A stretch of 55,322 nt of DNA from Cyclobacteriaceae bacterium (GTDB lineage Bacteria > Bacteroidota > Bacteroidia > Cytophagales > Cyclobacteriaceae). Below are positions 42,974 to 51,995 of the stretch, one piece after another. The position numbers were made by a program, and so were the translations under genes. The notes beneath the pieces were generated by a model. The model was not told the origin of the DNA. It did not search any database and saw only the letters and a list, made by a program, of their open reading frames with translations. Positions within the stretch are counted from its first letter, which is position 1. Each line of letters begins with the position of its first letter. The DNA is taken from contig BPHC01000014.1 of the NCBI GenBank assembly GCA_026003355.1, positions 1 to 55,322 of the forward strand. Direction: 5' to 3'.

Positions 42974-44440
42974 CTAATACCCGAAATACTCCGGCAGCCA
43001 AAGGCTGATTTGGGGGACGTAAGTTACCAGCAACAGCACGCAAATCATTGCAATAAACAGCGGTATCATGGGCTTTAGTACCCGGGTAATAGGTATTTTG
43101 GCTACTCCACAGCCTATAAACAACACTGAACCAACGGGTGGCGTACACAGGCCAATACTTAGATTTAATACCATGATAATGCCAAAGTGTACCGGACTCA
43201 ATCCAAACTGAGAGGTAACAACGGGAAGAAAAATGGGTGTAAAAATGAGCACCGCAGGGGTCATATCCATAAATATGCCTACAAACAACAAAACAAGGTT
43301 AATAATAAGCAGTATAACAAACGGATTATTGGTAAGCTCTAGCAGTACTTCGCTTACATTTTGCGGAATATTTTCGTAAGACATAATCCATGACAATGCC
43401 ATGCTCGTGGCAATTAACAGCATAACCACCGAAGTGGTTTTAACGGTATTGAGCATAATTGACGGAAGCTGTTGCCATTTTAACTCGCGGTAAAGCATGG
43501 AAAGCACCAACGAGTAAAGTACAGCAATTGCCGATGCCTCAGTAGCTGTAAAAAAACCGGCTACAATGCCGCCAATTAACACCAGCAACATCAGCAAACT
43601 GGGAAGGGCATCCAAAAATGTTTTGACCAGTGCCTTAACCTTAGCCCCGTGATGTTTACTAAAACGAACGAGGTAAAGAACAAAGAATACAACGGGCAGC
43701 GCAAGTAAGCCGTAACCGAAAGCATACCCAAACCGGCTAACCCCATACCGAAATATCATGGCATACAACCAAACCAGGGCAGATATACCAAACAGCCAGC
43801 TCATTAATAATAACACTCCCCGCGCACCACGCATTTTCCACAGAACCATACCTATTGTCATAAACATTATTGCCAAACCGGTTAAAATGCCTGGCAGATA
43901 GCCGGCCAGAAAAAGTGCCGTTATCGACACGCCTCCACTTGCCAGGCTATACACAATAAGAATGTTGCTGGGTGGAATGCTTAACCCGGTGGTGGCAGAA
44001 GTAATATTAACTGCAGCACTAAAGCCTTCGTCATAACCTTCTCTTTTCAAGGCGGGCCCCATCATGCTTCCGATTGCCGAGGCCGAGGCCGCTGCCGAAC
44101 CGGATATGGCACCAAATAGAATATTGGCAATAATGTTTACAACCAACAGGCCGCCCGGCAAACCACCGGCAAGCACCCTTGCAAATGCAATTAGCCGTGC
44201 AGCTATGCCGCCGCTGTTCATAATGTTGCCAGCCAGAATAAAGAAGGGAATTGCCAGCAGGGTAAAACTATCCAGGCTGGTGGCCATGCGGTGTGCAAAT
44301 GTGGTGAATGCCGGTAATGGTTCTACTGATACCAGCATGGTGAGAATGCCGGAAATTCCTATGCTGTAGGCAACCGGCACCCCGATTGTGAGCAAAACAA
44401 TAAAACTGACCAGCAAAACCAGTATACCATTGTAATCCAT
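42974..44440 (-). CDS. dctM: TRAP transporter large membrane subunit (DctM)
   Basis: 488 residues. Sodium-driven TRAP translocation subunit with the repeats GVPVAYSIGISG, PFFILAGNIM, FGAISGSAAASASAIGSMM, NITSATTGLSIPPSN and, in the second half, GIFMDMTPAVLIFTPIFLPV and LSIGLCTPPVGSVLF. It carries about 60 extra residues (about 220-285, two more hydrophobic segments) in the central loop compared with the usual 425-430. Third gene of the transporter, behind dctP and dctQ. Confidence 0.93.
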   Translation of the reverse strand: MDYNGILVLLVSFIVLLTIGVPVAYSIGISGILTMLVSVEPLPAFTTFAHRMATSLDSFTLLAIPFFILAGNIMNSGGIAARLIAFARVLAGGLPGGLLVVNIIANILFGAISGSAAASASAIGSMMGPALKREGYDEGFSAAVNITSATTGLSIPPSNILIVYSLASGGVSITALFLAGYLPGILTGLAIMFMTIGMVLWKMRGARGVLLLMSWLFGISALVWLYAMIFRYGVSRFGYAFGYGLLALPVVFFVLYLVRFSKHHGAKVKALVKTFLDALPSLLMLLVLIGGIVAGFFTATEASAIAVLYSLVLSMLYRELKWQQLPSIMLNTVKTTSVVMLLIATSMALSWIMSYENIPQNVSEVLLELTNNPFVILLIINLVLLFVGIFMDMTPAVLIFTPIFLPVVTSQFGLSPVHFGIIMVLNLSIGLCTPPVGSVLFIGCGVAKIPITRVLKPMIPLFIAMICVLLLVTYVPQISLWLPEYFGY

Positions 44441-44449
44441 CAACAAAAG

Positions 44450-44923
44450 TTATGGTTTGTTTTTAAGGAAACGTAAAATATTATCGGTTGAATAATACAG
44501 CATTAATATGCCGGAAAGGGGAAGCACCAGATAGATGTACCCTAATGGCACCTGCAGTGCGGCCGAAGTAACCTGAAGATAAAAACGGGTGTACACCAGC
44601 CACGAACCACCCGCCACCATTACCACCAAGGCAAACATCGCGATAAGCAGGTTAATCAGTATCTTTAAGCGTTGCTTTTGTTTTTGTTCAGCACGTTGCA
44701 GCAACAGGTCAATGGCCAAATGCTCACTTTTACCCGTAACATAGGCCGCTCCCAGTAACCCTACCCACATGAGTAAAAAACCGGCAAGTTCATCGGCAAA
44801 CCAACTGGGTGAAGCCAGCAGATAACGGCTGCCCACCTGCCAGAGTACATCTATGACCAGCAGACCCATCAGGACAATCAGCACCCATTCCAAATATTTA
44901 TCGACCTGATCTCTGGGGGCCAT
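44450..44923 (-). CDS. dctQ: TRAP transporter small membrane subunit (DctQ)
   Basis: 157 residues, four membrane helices. The family segment VGSRYLLASPSWFADELAGFLLMWVGLLGAAYVTGKSEHLAIDLL is present. It works as a helper domain of DctM. ATG 44923 is preferred to an upstream TTG because it keeps it clear of the dctP stop. It is eight bases before dctP and nine from dctM. Confidence 0.9.
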   Translation of the reverse strand: MAPRDQVDKYLEWVLIVLMGLLVIDVLWQVGSRYLLASPSWFADELAGFLLMWVGLLGAAYVTGKSEHLAIDLLLQRAEQKQKQRLKILINLLIAMFALVVMVAGGSWLVYTRFYLQVTSAALQVPLGYIYLVLPLSGILMLYYSTDNILRFLKNKP

Positions 44924-44930
44924 GCCTGTA

Positions 44931-45905
44931 TTATTCAACTGAACGAATACGCTGAATTAAATGATAAAGCTGTGAATTCGGTTGATACGATTCATACAGC
45001 TTTTGTACTTTATCGGCAAATGGCTTTTGATCCGGATAGACAATCTCCACACCTGCTTTACGCACTTGTTCCAGGGTTTCTGCCTCGGCCTCCTGCCAGA
45101 GCTGCCTTTCAACCGCAACCGATTCGTGTACTGCTTTTTGTAACCACTCCTGCTCCTTCGAAGAAAGCCGGTTCCACACCCGCGTACTGATAATGAGCAC
45201 ATCGGGTATACGGGTGTGTTCATTAAGGGAATAATAACGGCAAACTTCGTAATGTCTGGAAGTATAGAAACTGGGCGGATTATTCTCCGCCCCGTCTACC
45301 ACGCCGCTTTGAAGGGCCGTATACAGTTCGCCCCAGGATACAGGTGTAGGCGAACCGCCCATGGCCGAGACCATTTGCATGGCTGTGTAGCTTTTCATTA
45401 CTCTTATTTTCATGCCGGTCAGGTCGTCCGGATGTAATATTGGTTTTTTTACGGTATAAAAACTTCGGCTACCCGCATCATAAAAGCACAAGCCCTTAAT
45501 CCAATACGGTTCCGTGCTTTGCAGTAGTTTCTGGCCAATTTCTCCATCCAACACCTTAAAAGCATGTTCTTTTGAACGAAAAACGTAAGGCAAGCCAAGT
45601 ACCTTATAATTTTCAGTAAAACTTTCCATTATGGCAGCTGAGACTTTCGTCATGGCCAGACTGCCTAACTGAAGCAGTTCCACACATTGCTGTTCGGAAC
45701 CCAATTGTTCCGACGGATATATTCGAATTTTTAGCTTTCCGCCTGAATATTCTTCTACCCGGCGTGCCATGAATTCCATCGCGCGGTGCACCGGGTGCTG
45801 CACATCAAGTCCATGAGCCAGTTTAAGCACTTTTTGTTCCTGATTCAGACAGCCCGTCAGGGCTGCCACCATGCCGAACATACAGCAAAAGAAAACCCGC
45901 TTCAT
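44931..45905 (-). CDS. dctP: TRAP transporter substrate-binding lipoprotein (DctP)
   Basis: 324 residues. A lipoprotein signal ends LTGC (Cys17); the mature protein is a type-II TRAP binding protein: LKLAHGLDVQHPVHRAMEFMA, the LSGGKLKI-like segment YSGGKLKIRIYPSEQLGS, and the carboxylate-binding region MKIRVMKSYTAMQMVSAMGGSPTPVSWGELYTALQSGVVDGAENN. The Arg in KIRVMKS should bind the substrate carboxylate. Its neighbours point to a hexuronate such as galacturonate as substrate. Its ATG overlaps the eda stop (ATGA). Confidence 0.93.
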   Translation of the reverse strand: MKRVFFCCMFGMVAALTGCLNQEQKVLKLAHGLDVQHPVHRAMEFMARRVEEYSGGKLKIRIYPSEQLGSEQQCVELLQLGSLAMTKVSAAIMESFTENYKVLGLPYVFRSKEHAFKVLDGEIGQKLLQSTEPYWIKGLCFYDAGSRSFYTVKKPILHPDDLTGMKIRVMKSYTAMQMVSAMGGSPTPVSWGELYTALQSGVVDGAENNPPSFYTSRHYEVCRYYSLNEHTRIPDVLIISTRVWNRLSSKEQEWLQKAVHESVAVERQLWQEAEAETLEQVRKAGVEIVYPDQKPFADKVQKLYESYQPNSQLYHLIQRIRSVE

Positions 45906-46570
45906 TTTTGCCGGCATCTGGTAATAATGTTAATTGATTCACGAACAACCTGCTCAATGGCGTTCAGGTCGTAATTTCCGTTATTTGACTTTACCATCAA
46001 CTTCGATCCCATCCCCACACAGGTTACACCGGCTTTAAACCATCGGGTAAGGTTTTCTTCGGTTGGTTCAACTCCGCCGGTTGGCATTAGTTGCAGGTCG
46101 GGCATAACCGGTAAAACCGATGATACAAAGTCAGGCCCCAGCACCGATCCCGGAAATAACTTAATAATCTGTGCACCCAACTCGCGGGCGTTAACTATTT
46201 CGGTAAGCGTTGCACAGCCGGGTATCCACAGTTTATCATACCTGGCACATACGGTTGCCATTTCGGGTTTAAGCACAGGCGAAACAATAAAATGTGCACC
46301 TGCGTCAATAAATTGTTGAGTAGTTGCGGCATTAAGTATTGTGCCAATGCCCATTATCAGATCGGGATATTGTTCGGCATGTCGAAGCAAATCTTTAAAA
46401 ACCTGAGGCGCCTTATCTCCGCGGTTGGTGAATTCGAAAACGCGTACACCGCCCCGGTAACAGGCATCTAACACCTCTTTTGCTATGCAGGCATCGGCAT
46501 GATAAAACACAGGAACCATGCCTATGCTGCGCATGGATGCAATAATGGATGGTATTGTAAAGTCTGGCAT
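45902..46570 (-). CDS. eda: 2-keto-3-deoxy-6-phosphogluconate aldolase
   Basis: 222 residues. It splits KDPG into pyruvate and glyceraldehyde 3-phosphate (also acts on 4-hydroxy-2-oxoglutarate in some species). GVRVFEFTNRGD holds the catalytic Glu, and the Schiff-base Lys lies in AQIIKLFPGSVLGPDF, near 141; MPTGGVEPTEENL is the phosphate-binding end. It starts four bases after kdgK and completes the pathway from galacturonate. Confidence 0.95.
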   Translation of the reverse strand: MPDFTIPSIIASMRSIGMVPVFYHADACIAKEVLDACYRGGVRVFEFTNRGDKAPQVFKDLLRHAEQYPDLIMGIGTILNAATTQQFIDAGAHFIVSPVLKPEMATVCARYDKLWIPGCATLTEIVNARELGAQIIKLFPGSVLGPDFVSSVLPVMPDLQLMPTGGVEPTEENLTRWFKAGVTCVGMGSKLMVKSNNGNYDLNAIEQVVRESINIITRCRQK

Positions 46571-46573
46571 GGT

Positions 46574-47605
46574 TTATCTGGATACTCTTCCTGAGGCATC
46601 GCCCTGCATAAGTTTTTCAACTTCATCGACAGTAACCAGGTTAAAGTCGCCTTTAATGGTGTGCTTAAGACACGATGCTGCTACGGCAAAGTTCAATGCC
46701 TTCTGGTCGTCTGCGTATCGGATAAGACCGTAAATTAGTCCTCCCATAAAAGAATCGCCACCGCCCACGCGGTCTACAATATGGGTTATTTGATATACAG
46801 GCGCTTCGAACAATTTTTGGCCATCCCACAGCACGCCAGACCAGGTGTTGTGATTAGCGTTTATAGAACCTCGCAGGGTAAAGATTACTTTTTTTGTTTT
46901 TGGAAATTTTTCCATAAGCTGCCGGGCAACCGATTGGTAGGCAGCGCCTGTTACATGTCCTTTGGTTACATCTACGCCCTGTGGTTTTATGCCAAATACC
47001 ATTTCGGCATCTTCTTCATTTCCCAGAATAATATCGCAATGCTTTACCAGATTTTTCATTACTTCTCCGGCGGTTTTTCCCCACTTCCACAGTTTGTTCC
47101 GGTAGTTCAGGTCGGTAGATATGGTGATACCTTTTCCGGCCGCAGCTTCGCAGGCTTCGAGGCATACTTCAGCGGCACCTGCCGATACGGCCGGTGTAAT
47201 GCCCGTCCAGTGAAACCAGGTGGCTCCATCCAGGGCCTTGTCCCAATCTATCATGCCTTTCTTCAGGTTAGCAAACGAGCTGTGGGCACGGTCGTAAATA
47301 ACTTTACTGCCCCGGCTAACCGCACCTGTTTCCAGAAAATAGATACCAATGCGTTCTCCACCGCGATGAATAAAAGAGGTATCTACGTTCCGGGCCCGCA
47401 GGGCGGCAATGGCCGCCTCGCCAATATCGTTTTTGGGCAGGCTGGAAACGAAGCGGGCATCCATACCGAAATTGGCCAGCGACACGGCTACATTGGCCTC
47501 GCCTCCGCCAAAGGTGGCTTCCAGCTCGGTAGCCTGCGAAAACCGCAAAAATCCGGGTGTTGCCAGGCGAAGCATAATTTCGCCAAAAGTTACCACTTTG
47601 TCCAT
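46574..47605 (-). CDS. kdgK: 2-keto-3-deoxygluconate kinase (PfkB family)
   Basis: 343 residues. PfkB sugar kinase: VVTFGEIMLRLATPGFLRF is the KDG-kinase type N-terminus, ATFGGGEANVAVSLANFG the substrate loop, STDLNYRNKLW, GNEEDAEMVFG, and DRVGGGDSFMGGLIYGL the ATP site with the catalytic Asp. It phosphorylates the KDG released by altronate or mannonate dehydratase. First gene of the kdgK-eda-dctPQM operon; ATG 47605 chosen over a TTG two codons earlier. Confidence 0.93.
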   Translation of the reverse strand: MDKVVTFGEIMLRLATPGFLRFSQATELEATFGGGEANVAVSLANFGMDARFVSSLPKNDIGEAAIAALRARNVDTSFIHRGGERIGIYFLETGAVSRGSKVIYDRAHSSFANLKKGMIDWDKALDGATWFHWTGITPAVSAGAAEVCLEACEAAAGKGITISTDLNYRNKLWKWGKTAGEVMKNLVKHCDIILGNEEDAEMVFGIKPQGVDVTKGHVTGAAYQSVARQLMEKFPKTKKVIFTLRGSINANHNTWSGVLWDGQKLFEAPVYQITHIVDRVGGGDSFMGGLIYGLIRYADDQKALNFAVAASCLKHTIKGDFNLVTVDEVEKLMQGDASGRVSR

Positions 47606-47638
47606 GTGCAATAGCGTTTACAACTTTTTCTTTTACTA

Positions 47639-47703
47639 TCAGGTACGCGCCAGCGGGCTATTCTTTCAAAGAAAAGAAATTTACCGCTGGGCGTTGTACC
47701 TGA
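47639..47703. repeat. long imperfect inverted repeat in the kdgK/uxaA control region
   Basis: The arm 47639-47656 (TCAGGTACGCGCCAGCGG) and the arm 47684-47703 pair almost completely, with a two-base bulge, around 27 AT-rich bases. It lies in the divergent region and may be a second operator pair or a leader hairpin for kdgK. Confidence 0.55.
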
Positions 47704-47719
47704 CCGGAAATTACCTAAC

Positions 47720-47739
47720 TTGTGCAATCGATTGCGCAA
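47720..47739. promoter_or_regulatory. LacI-family-type operator between kdgK and uxaA
   Basis: TTGTGCAATCGATTGCGCAA is a 20-base palindrome with one mismatch and the central CG typical of LacI-family repressor sites. It is 19 bases before the uxaA ATG, a position that would block transcription. The regulator gene itself is not in the window. Confidence 0.65.
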
Positions 47740-47757
47740 TATAATGTTTTTACAGTA

Positions 47758-49404
47758 ATGTCAAGCAAATTTTTAAAAATTCACCCGGATGATAATGTGT
47801 GCGTGGCCCTAACCGACCTCAGGGCCGGGGAAATGGTATCGGAAAACGGTTATTCGTTTGCACTAGCCGAAGATATTCCGGCCAAACATAAATTTACCAC
47901 TACCCCCCTTAACGCACAGGACGAGGTACGCATGTACGGCGTTTTGGTAGGACGCGCCATCAAGCCTATTGCGCAGGGTGCTGCCATTACCACGCAAAAT
48001 GTAAAACACCAGTCTGCAGGCTATTCGGGTAAAAAGAAAACCGCGCCATGGACACCACCCGATATAAGCCGCTGGAAAAACCGTACGTTTATGGGGTACC
48101 ACCGCCCCGACGGACAGGTAGGTGTGGCAAACTATTGGTTGGTAATACCCCTGGTATTTTGCGAGAACAGAAACGTAGCGGTTATGAAGCAGGCTTTTGA
48201 AGAAGCACTGGGCTACGGAAAAAAAAACCAGTACAAAGATTATGTAGCCTATCTGGCAGATATGTACCGTGCCAACAGGTTTGAACAGGCCAAACCCGTG
48301 TTTTTTGAAAAAAACAGGCCACTTAACCAAAACGTTCTGTTTAAAAATATTGATGGTATCAAGTTTCTTACCCACGAGGGTGGTTGCGGGGGTACACGTG
48401 CGGATGCCGAAGCATTATGCGCCCTGCTGGCAGGATACATTCATAATCCCAACGTAGCCGGTGCCACCGTGCTGAGCTTGGGTTGTCAGAATGCACAAGT
48501 TGAAATACTGGAAAAAAAGATACATGCCCTGAACTCAAATTTCAGCAAACCGCTGGTTATCCTGGAGCAACAAAAGGAAGGTAAGGAACAAGACCTGATT
48601 TCCCGAAGTATTTACGAAACCTTTACAGGACTGGCAAAAGCCAATGAGCTGGAGCGCAAACCTGCCCCATTGAGCAAACTTGTAGTGGGTCTGGAGTGCG
48701 GCGGTTCCGATGGCTTTTCGGGTATTTCGGCCAACCCGGCAGTTGGGCATGCAGCTGATTTAATTGTAGCACTTGGTGGATCGGCCATCCTATCTGAATT
48801 TCCGGAGTTATGCGGAGTGGAGCAGGAATTGATAGATCGTTGTACGAATGAAGTTACTGCTAACCGGTTTGTTGAGCTGATGCGTGCCTATGCCAACCGT
48901 GCAGCCGCTGCAGGCTCAGGATTTGACATGAACCCCTCGCCAGGAAATATTAGAGACGGTCTCATAACAGATGCCATGAAATCGGCCGGGGCCGCCAAAA
49001 AGGGAGGTACATCACCCATAACCGATGTGCTGGACTACGGCGAGTACGTTAAACTTCCGGGATTAAACCTGCTTTGCACGCCCGGCAACGATGTAGAAAG
49101 CACCACGGCAATGGCCGGAGCGGGAGCTACCATTATACTTTTTACAACGGGCCTGGGTACCCCTACCGGAAATCCCATTGCACCGGTTGTCAAAATTTCT
49201 TCCAATAGCAAGCTGGCTGGGCGCATGCCCGACATCATTGACATCAATGCCGGAGGCATCATTGAAGGAACGAAAACCATCGCTGAAACGGGTGAGGAAA
49301 TTCTGGAATTTATTATTCGGCTGGCCAGTGGTGAAATTAAAACACGTGCCATGGAATTGCAACAAGACGATTTTATACCCTGGAAACGGGGTATATCTTT
49401 ATAA
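47758..49404 (+). CDS. uxaA: altronate dehydratase
   Basis: 548 residues. It removes water from D-altronate to give 2-keto-3-deoxygluconate in galacturonate breakdown. An N-terminal SAF domain (HPDDNVCVALTDLRAGE... PLNAQDEVRMYGVLVGRAI) is followed by the UxaA catalytic part: GYHRPDGQVGVANYWLVIPLVFCENRNV, THEGGCGGTR, GCQNAQVEIL, GLECGGSDGFSGISANPAVG and STSITDVLDYGE-like PITDVLDYGEYV. The same family includes D-galactarate dehydratase, which is less likely given kdgK and eda. Transcribed divergently from the kdgK operon. Confidence 0.93.
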   Translation: MSSKFLKIHPDDNVCVALTDLRAGEMVSENGYSFALAEDIPAKHKFTTTPLNAQDEVRMYGVLVGRAIKPIAQGAAITTQNVKHQSAGYSGKKKTAPWTPPDISRWKNRTFMGYHRPDGQVGVANYWLVIPLVFCENRNVAVMKQAFEEALGYGKKNQYKDYVAYLADMYRANRFEQAKPVFFEKNRPLNQNVLFKNIDGIKFLTHEGGCGGTRADAEALCALLAGYIHNPNVAGATVLSLGCQNAQVEILEKKIHALNSNFSKPLVILEQQKEGKEQDLISRSIYETFTGLAKANELERKPAPLSKLVVGLECGGSDGFSGISANPAVGHAADLIVALGGSAILSEFPELCGVEQELIDRCTNEVTANRFVELMRAYANRAAAAGSGFDMNPSPGNIRDGLITDAMKSAGAAKKGGTSPITDVLDYGEYVKLPGLNLLCTPGNDVESTTAMAGAGATIILFTTGLGTPTGNPIAPVVKISSNSKLAGRMPDIIDINAGGIIEGTKTIAETGEEILEFIIRLASGEIKTRAMELQQDDFIPWKRGISL

Positions 49405-49405
49405 A

Positions 49406-51013
49406 CTACCGTGTGGGCGGCTCAAACCTGAACCAGTCTACATCGGCATAACCGGCATCATTACTGAAAGTTTTGCGCAGGCAAAACAGGCCCACCTTAG
49501 CGCCAATCCAAATCCCTTGCCGTGCAGTGAATGTATTGCCCAGAGTTCTGAAGGTTGTGCCATCTTCACTGTAGCTAAATTCGCATAGTGCTCCGGAGCT
49601 CACTTTTAACCTCAGAAAAAATGTTTGGGTATGGAGTAGTTGTTCTGCCACAATACTTTCGGCATTGCCTTTATCAGCATCTTTGCAGATAATTTGGCTA
49701 ATCCAAAGTTTTTCATTTTTTTTCTTAACAGAAAGCAGGGCATAGTCTCTACCCATTATAACCAACCCTGTTTGCTCATCTTCCTGCAGAGGATTAAAGG
49801 TAATGGCGGCCGTAACCTGAAATGCCGGTGCGGGAATTTTTTGTAACAATAGATTAGGTACATCCCATAAGTTTACAGCGTTTTCGGGCAACGGCGCGGC
49901 AAATAGCCGCAATACACCTTGGGATGGATAGGGTATAGCCCAGGTAAGGTGCGGATTGGCATGCCATTGCCATGGCAGGCTTAATTGGGTGGAGTTGAAT
50001 TCATCCGACTCAACCGGATAAGCAGGTCTGCCTGCAGGCAAATCGGGCTTTTTAAAGTGCTCTACCGGCTCGCCTGTTTCCTTGCCAGGGGAAACCGCAC
50101 CCATTAAGGGCCAGTCGTTCTTCCACTGCATGGGTTGCAGGTGAACTACCCTTCCGTAGGGACCCTTATCCTGAAAATGGATAAACCAGTGTTCGTTGTT
50201 GTTACCCTCAACCCATGCCCCCTGGTGCGGCCCGTTGATATTTGTGCTGCCCTGGTGCATTACTATTTTTGGCTCGTAGGGTCCGAATACGTTTTTGGAC
50301 CGCAGTACCAGTTGCCAGCCGGTTGAAACTCCACCGGCCGGAGCAAAAATATAGTAATAGCCGTTGCGTTTGTAGAACTTTGGGCCTTCAACTGTTGGGT
50401 GTTCATCGTGTCCGTCAAAAACAATCACGTCATCGTTGTAAGTCTGCGTGCCGTCCTCGCTCATGGAGCATACAGCCAGCAGGCTTTTAATACCTGCTCG
50501 GCTGCCGGCAAAGGCAAAAGCCAGGTAAGCTTTACCATCATCATCCCATAGTGGTGTGGGGTCAATAAGTCCTTTTCCTTCCTTAATGCACACGGGGTGA
50601 GTCCATTTGCCTGCCGGATGTTTTGCTTTAACCATAAAAATACCGTGGTCGGGGTCAGGGAAGAATATGTAAAACATTTCATTATGGTAACGGATACACG
50701 GAGCCCACACGCCTTTTCCGTGCTGAGGTTTATCAAACCCTGGTGCATAGGAAAGCCTGGGCAGGGCATAGTTAATCAGCTTCCAGTTAACCAGGTCAGT
50801 TGAATGCAGTATGGGCAATCCCGGCACACAGTTAAACGATGAGGCTGTCATATAAAAATCGTTACCTGCACGGCAAACATCCGGATCGGAAAAGTCGGCA
50901 TGAATTATCGGGTTATTATAGGTATTACCGGAAGCAGCCTGCCATACGGGCTGCGCATTGAGTAAACAGGGAAACAGGATAAAAAAAAGCAGTGCGCTAT
51001 TAAGCCTCATCAT
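49406..51013 (-). CDS. secreted glycoside hydrolase family 43 enzyme
   Basis: 535 residues. Signal peptide 1-18 (LLFFILFPCLLNAQ), a five-blade GH43 propeller (about 22-310) and a C-terminal concanavalin-like beta-xylosidase domain (about 345-530). The three catalytic acids are visible: Asp in IIHADFSDPDVCRAG, the middle Asp in GLIDPTPLWDDDGKAYL and Glu in TVEGPKFYKRNGYYYIFAPAGG. Members act as arabinofuranosidase, xylosidase or arabinanase on side chains. In this context it likely trims arabinan or galactan from pectin. The start at 51013 lies just after the pectinesterase stop and reads MMRLNSALL. Confidence 0.88.
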   Translation of the reverse strand: MMRLNSALLFFILFPCLLNAQPVWQAASGNTYNNPIIHADFSDPDVCRAGNDFYMTASSFNCVPGLPILHSTDLVNWKLINYALPRLSYAPGFDKPQHGKGVWAPCIRYHNEMFYIFFPDPDHGIFMVKAKHPAGKWTHPVCIKEGKGLIDPTPLWDDDGKAYLAFAFAGSRAGIKSLLAVCSMSEDGTQTYNDDVIVFDGHDEHPTVEGPKFYKRNGYYYIFAPAGGVSTGWQLVLRSKNVFGPYEPKIVMHQGSTNINGPHQGAWVEGNNNEHWFIHFQDKGPYGRVVHLQPMQWKNDWPLMGAVSPGKETGEPVEHFKKPDLPAGRPAYPVESDEFNSTQLSLPWQWHANPHLTWAIPYPSQGVLRLFAAPLPENAVNLWDVPNLLLQKIPAPAFQVTAAITFNPLQEDEQTGLVIMGRDYALLSVKKKNEKLWISQIICKDADKGNAESIVAEQLLHTQTFFLRLKVSSGALCEFSYSEDGTTFRTLGNTFTARQGIWIGAKVGLFCLRKTFSNDAGYADVDWFRFEPPTR

Positions 51014-51017
51014 AAGG

Positions 51018-51995
51018 TTAGTAGGGTTTCCAGTTTCCGAAAATCTTTTCCACGGTATATTCTTTGCGTTCGGCATCGGTTAGCTGGCGTGACCATGTAA
51101 CGCGTTTCTCCGGGTTAGCACCCTTTCCTGTGGATTTGTATTCAGCATAGAAGACCGTGCGTTCGGCATCGGGTTTATTCCAGTTATGCCAGCCTTCCGG
51201 CCTTATGCGTTCATGGAGCTCACATTCAACGAAAACGGTTTTGGCATAAGGTCGCCACGGCCTGCCAAGGTAAACACCCTGCACATTTTCAGCAACGGTT
51301 ATTGAGCAGTAAAAAAATACCATTCCGTGGGGTTGATGCTGCGGGGTTGAGGCTGCTGTTATGTATGAATTTTTTTTGCAGTAAATGGTACAGTTTTCGA
51401 ATACTGCAGTAGCGGGTCCGAAGATAAAATCGGTGGTACCCTCTATGTAGCAATTTTTGTAGTACTGCCGGCTATTGTCTACGCCGGCATACAGGGTATC
51501 CTGATTACCCACAATGCGGCAGTTTTTGATCACACATCGGTCAGCTTCAACATGCAGAGCTACAGCCTGACCGGCATCTTTTCCGGCTGAGTTTTCGATT
51601 GTGAGGTTTTCGGCTACAAAACCGTTACCCTGCACCAGTACGGTATAAGAGGTAAACGTATTAATATTTCCTTTTCCGGCATGGTCGTTCCATGAAATGA
51701 TGGTTGTATGTTTGTCTTCGCCTATCAGAACAACATTGGTCTTCCACGAAGGGATGTGCACCTTTTCGTAGTAGGTGCCATTTTTAATATACACCACCAG
51801 TTTGCCTTGTGCATGGTCCGGCAAGGAATTAACAGCAGCCTGCACAGAGGTAAAGTTACCGGAGCCATCAGCCGCAACAGTAACCATCGGCACCTGGGCG
51901 TGGTTATCTATTGCCTTCTGTAAAAAAAAGACAACAAAAATTATCCTTACAAGACATCTGGATAGCCGAAAATGGGTGCGTACGGTAAAAATCAT
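51018..51995 (-). CDS. pectin methylesterase (carbohydrate esterase family 8)
   Basis: 325 residues with an N-terminal hydrophobic leader (about 13-30) for export. Right-handed beta helix with the catalytic signatures: GNQDTLYA (Gln and Asp), YIEGTTDFIFGPA (Asp nucleophile) and LGRPWRPYAKTVF (Arg). It removes methyl groups from homogalacturonan, making it accessible to the pectate lyase encoded upstream. The ATG overlaps the lyase stop (ATGA). The extension HERIRPEGWHNWNKP is also typical. Confidence 0.95.
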   Translation of the reverse strand: MIFTVRTHFRLSRCLVRIIFVVFFLQKAIDNHAQVPMVTVAADGSGNFTSVQAAVNSLPDHAQGKLVVYIKNGTYYEKVHIPSWKTNVVLIGEDKHTTIISWNDHAGKGNINTFTSYTVLVQGNGFVAENLTIENSAGKDAGQAVALHVEADRCVIKNCRIVGNQDTLYAGVDNSRQYYKNCYIEGTTDFIFGPATAVFENCTIYCKKNSYITAASTPQHQPHGMVFFYCSITVAENVQGVYLGRPWRPYAKTVFVECELHERIRPEGWHNWNKPDAERTVFYAEYKSTGKGANPEKRVTWSRQLTDAERKEYTVEKIFGNWKPY

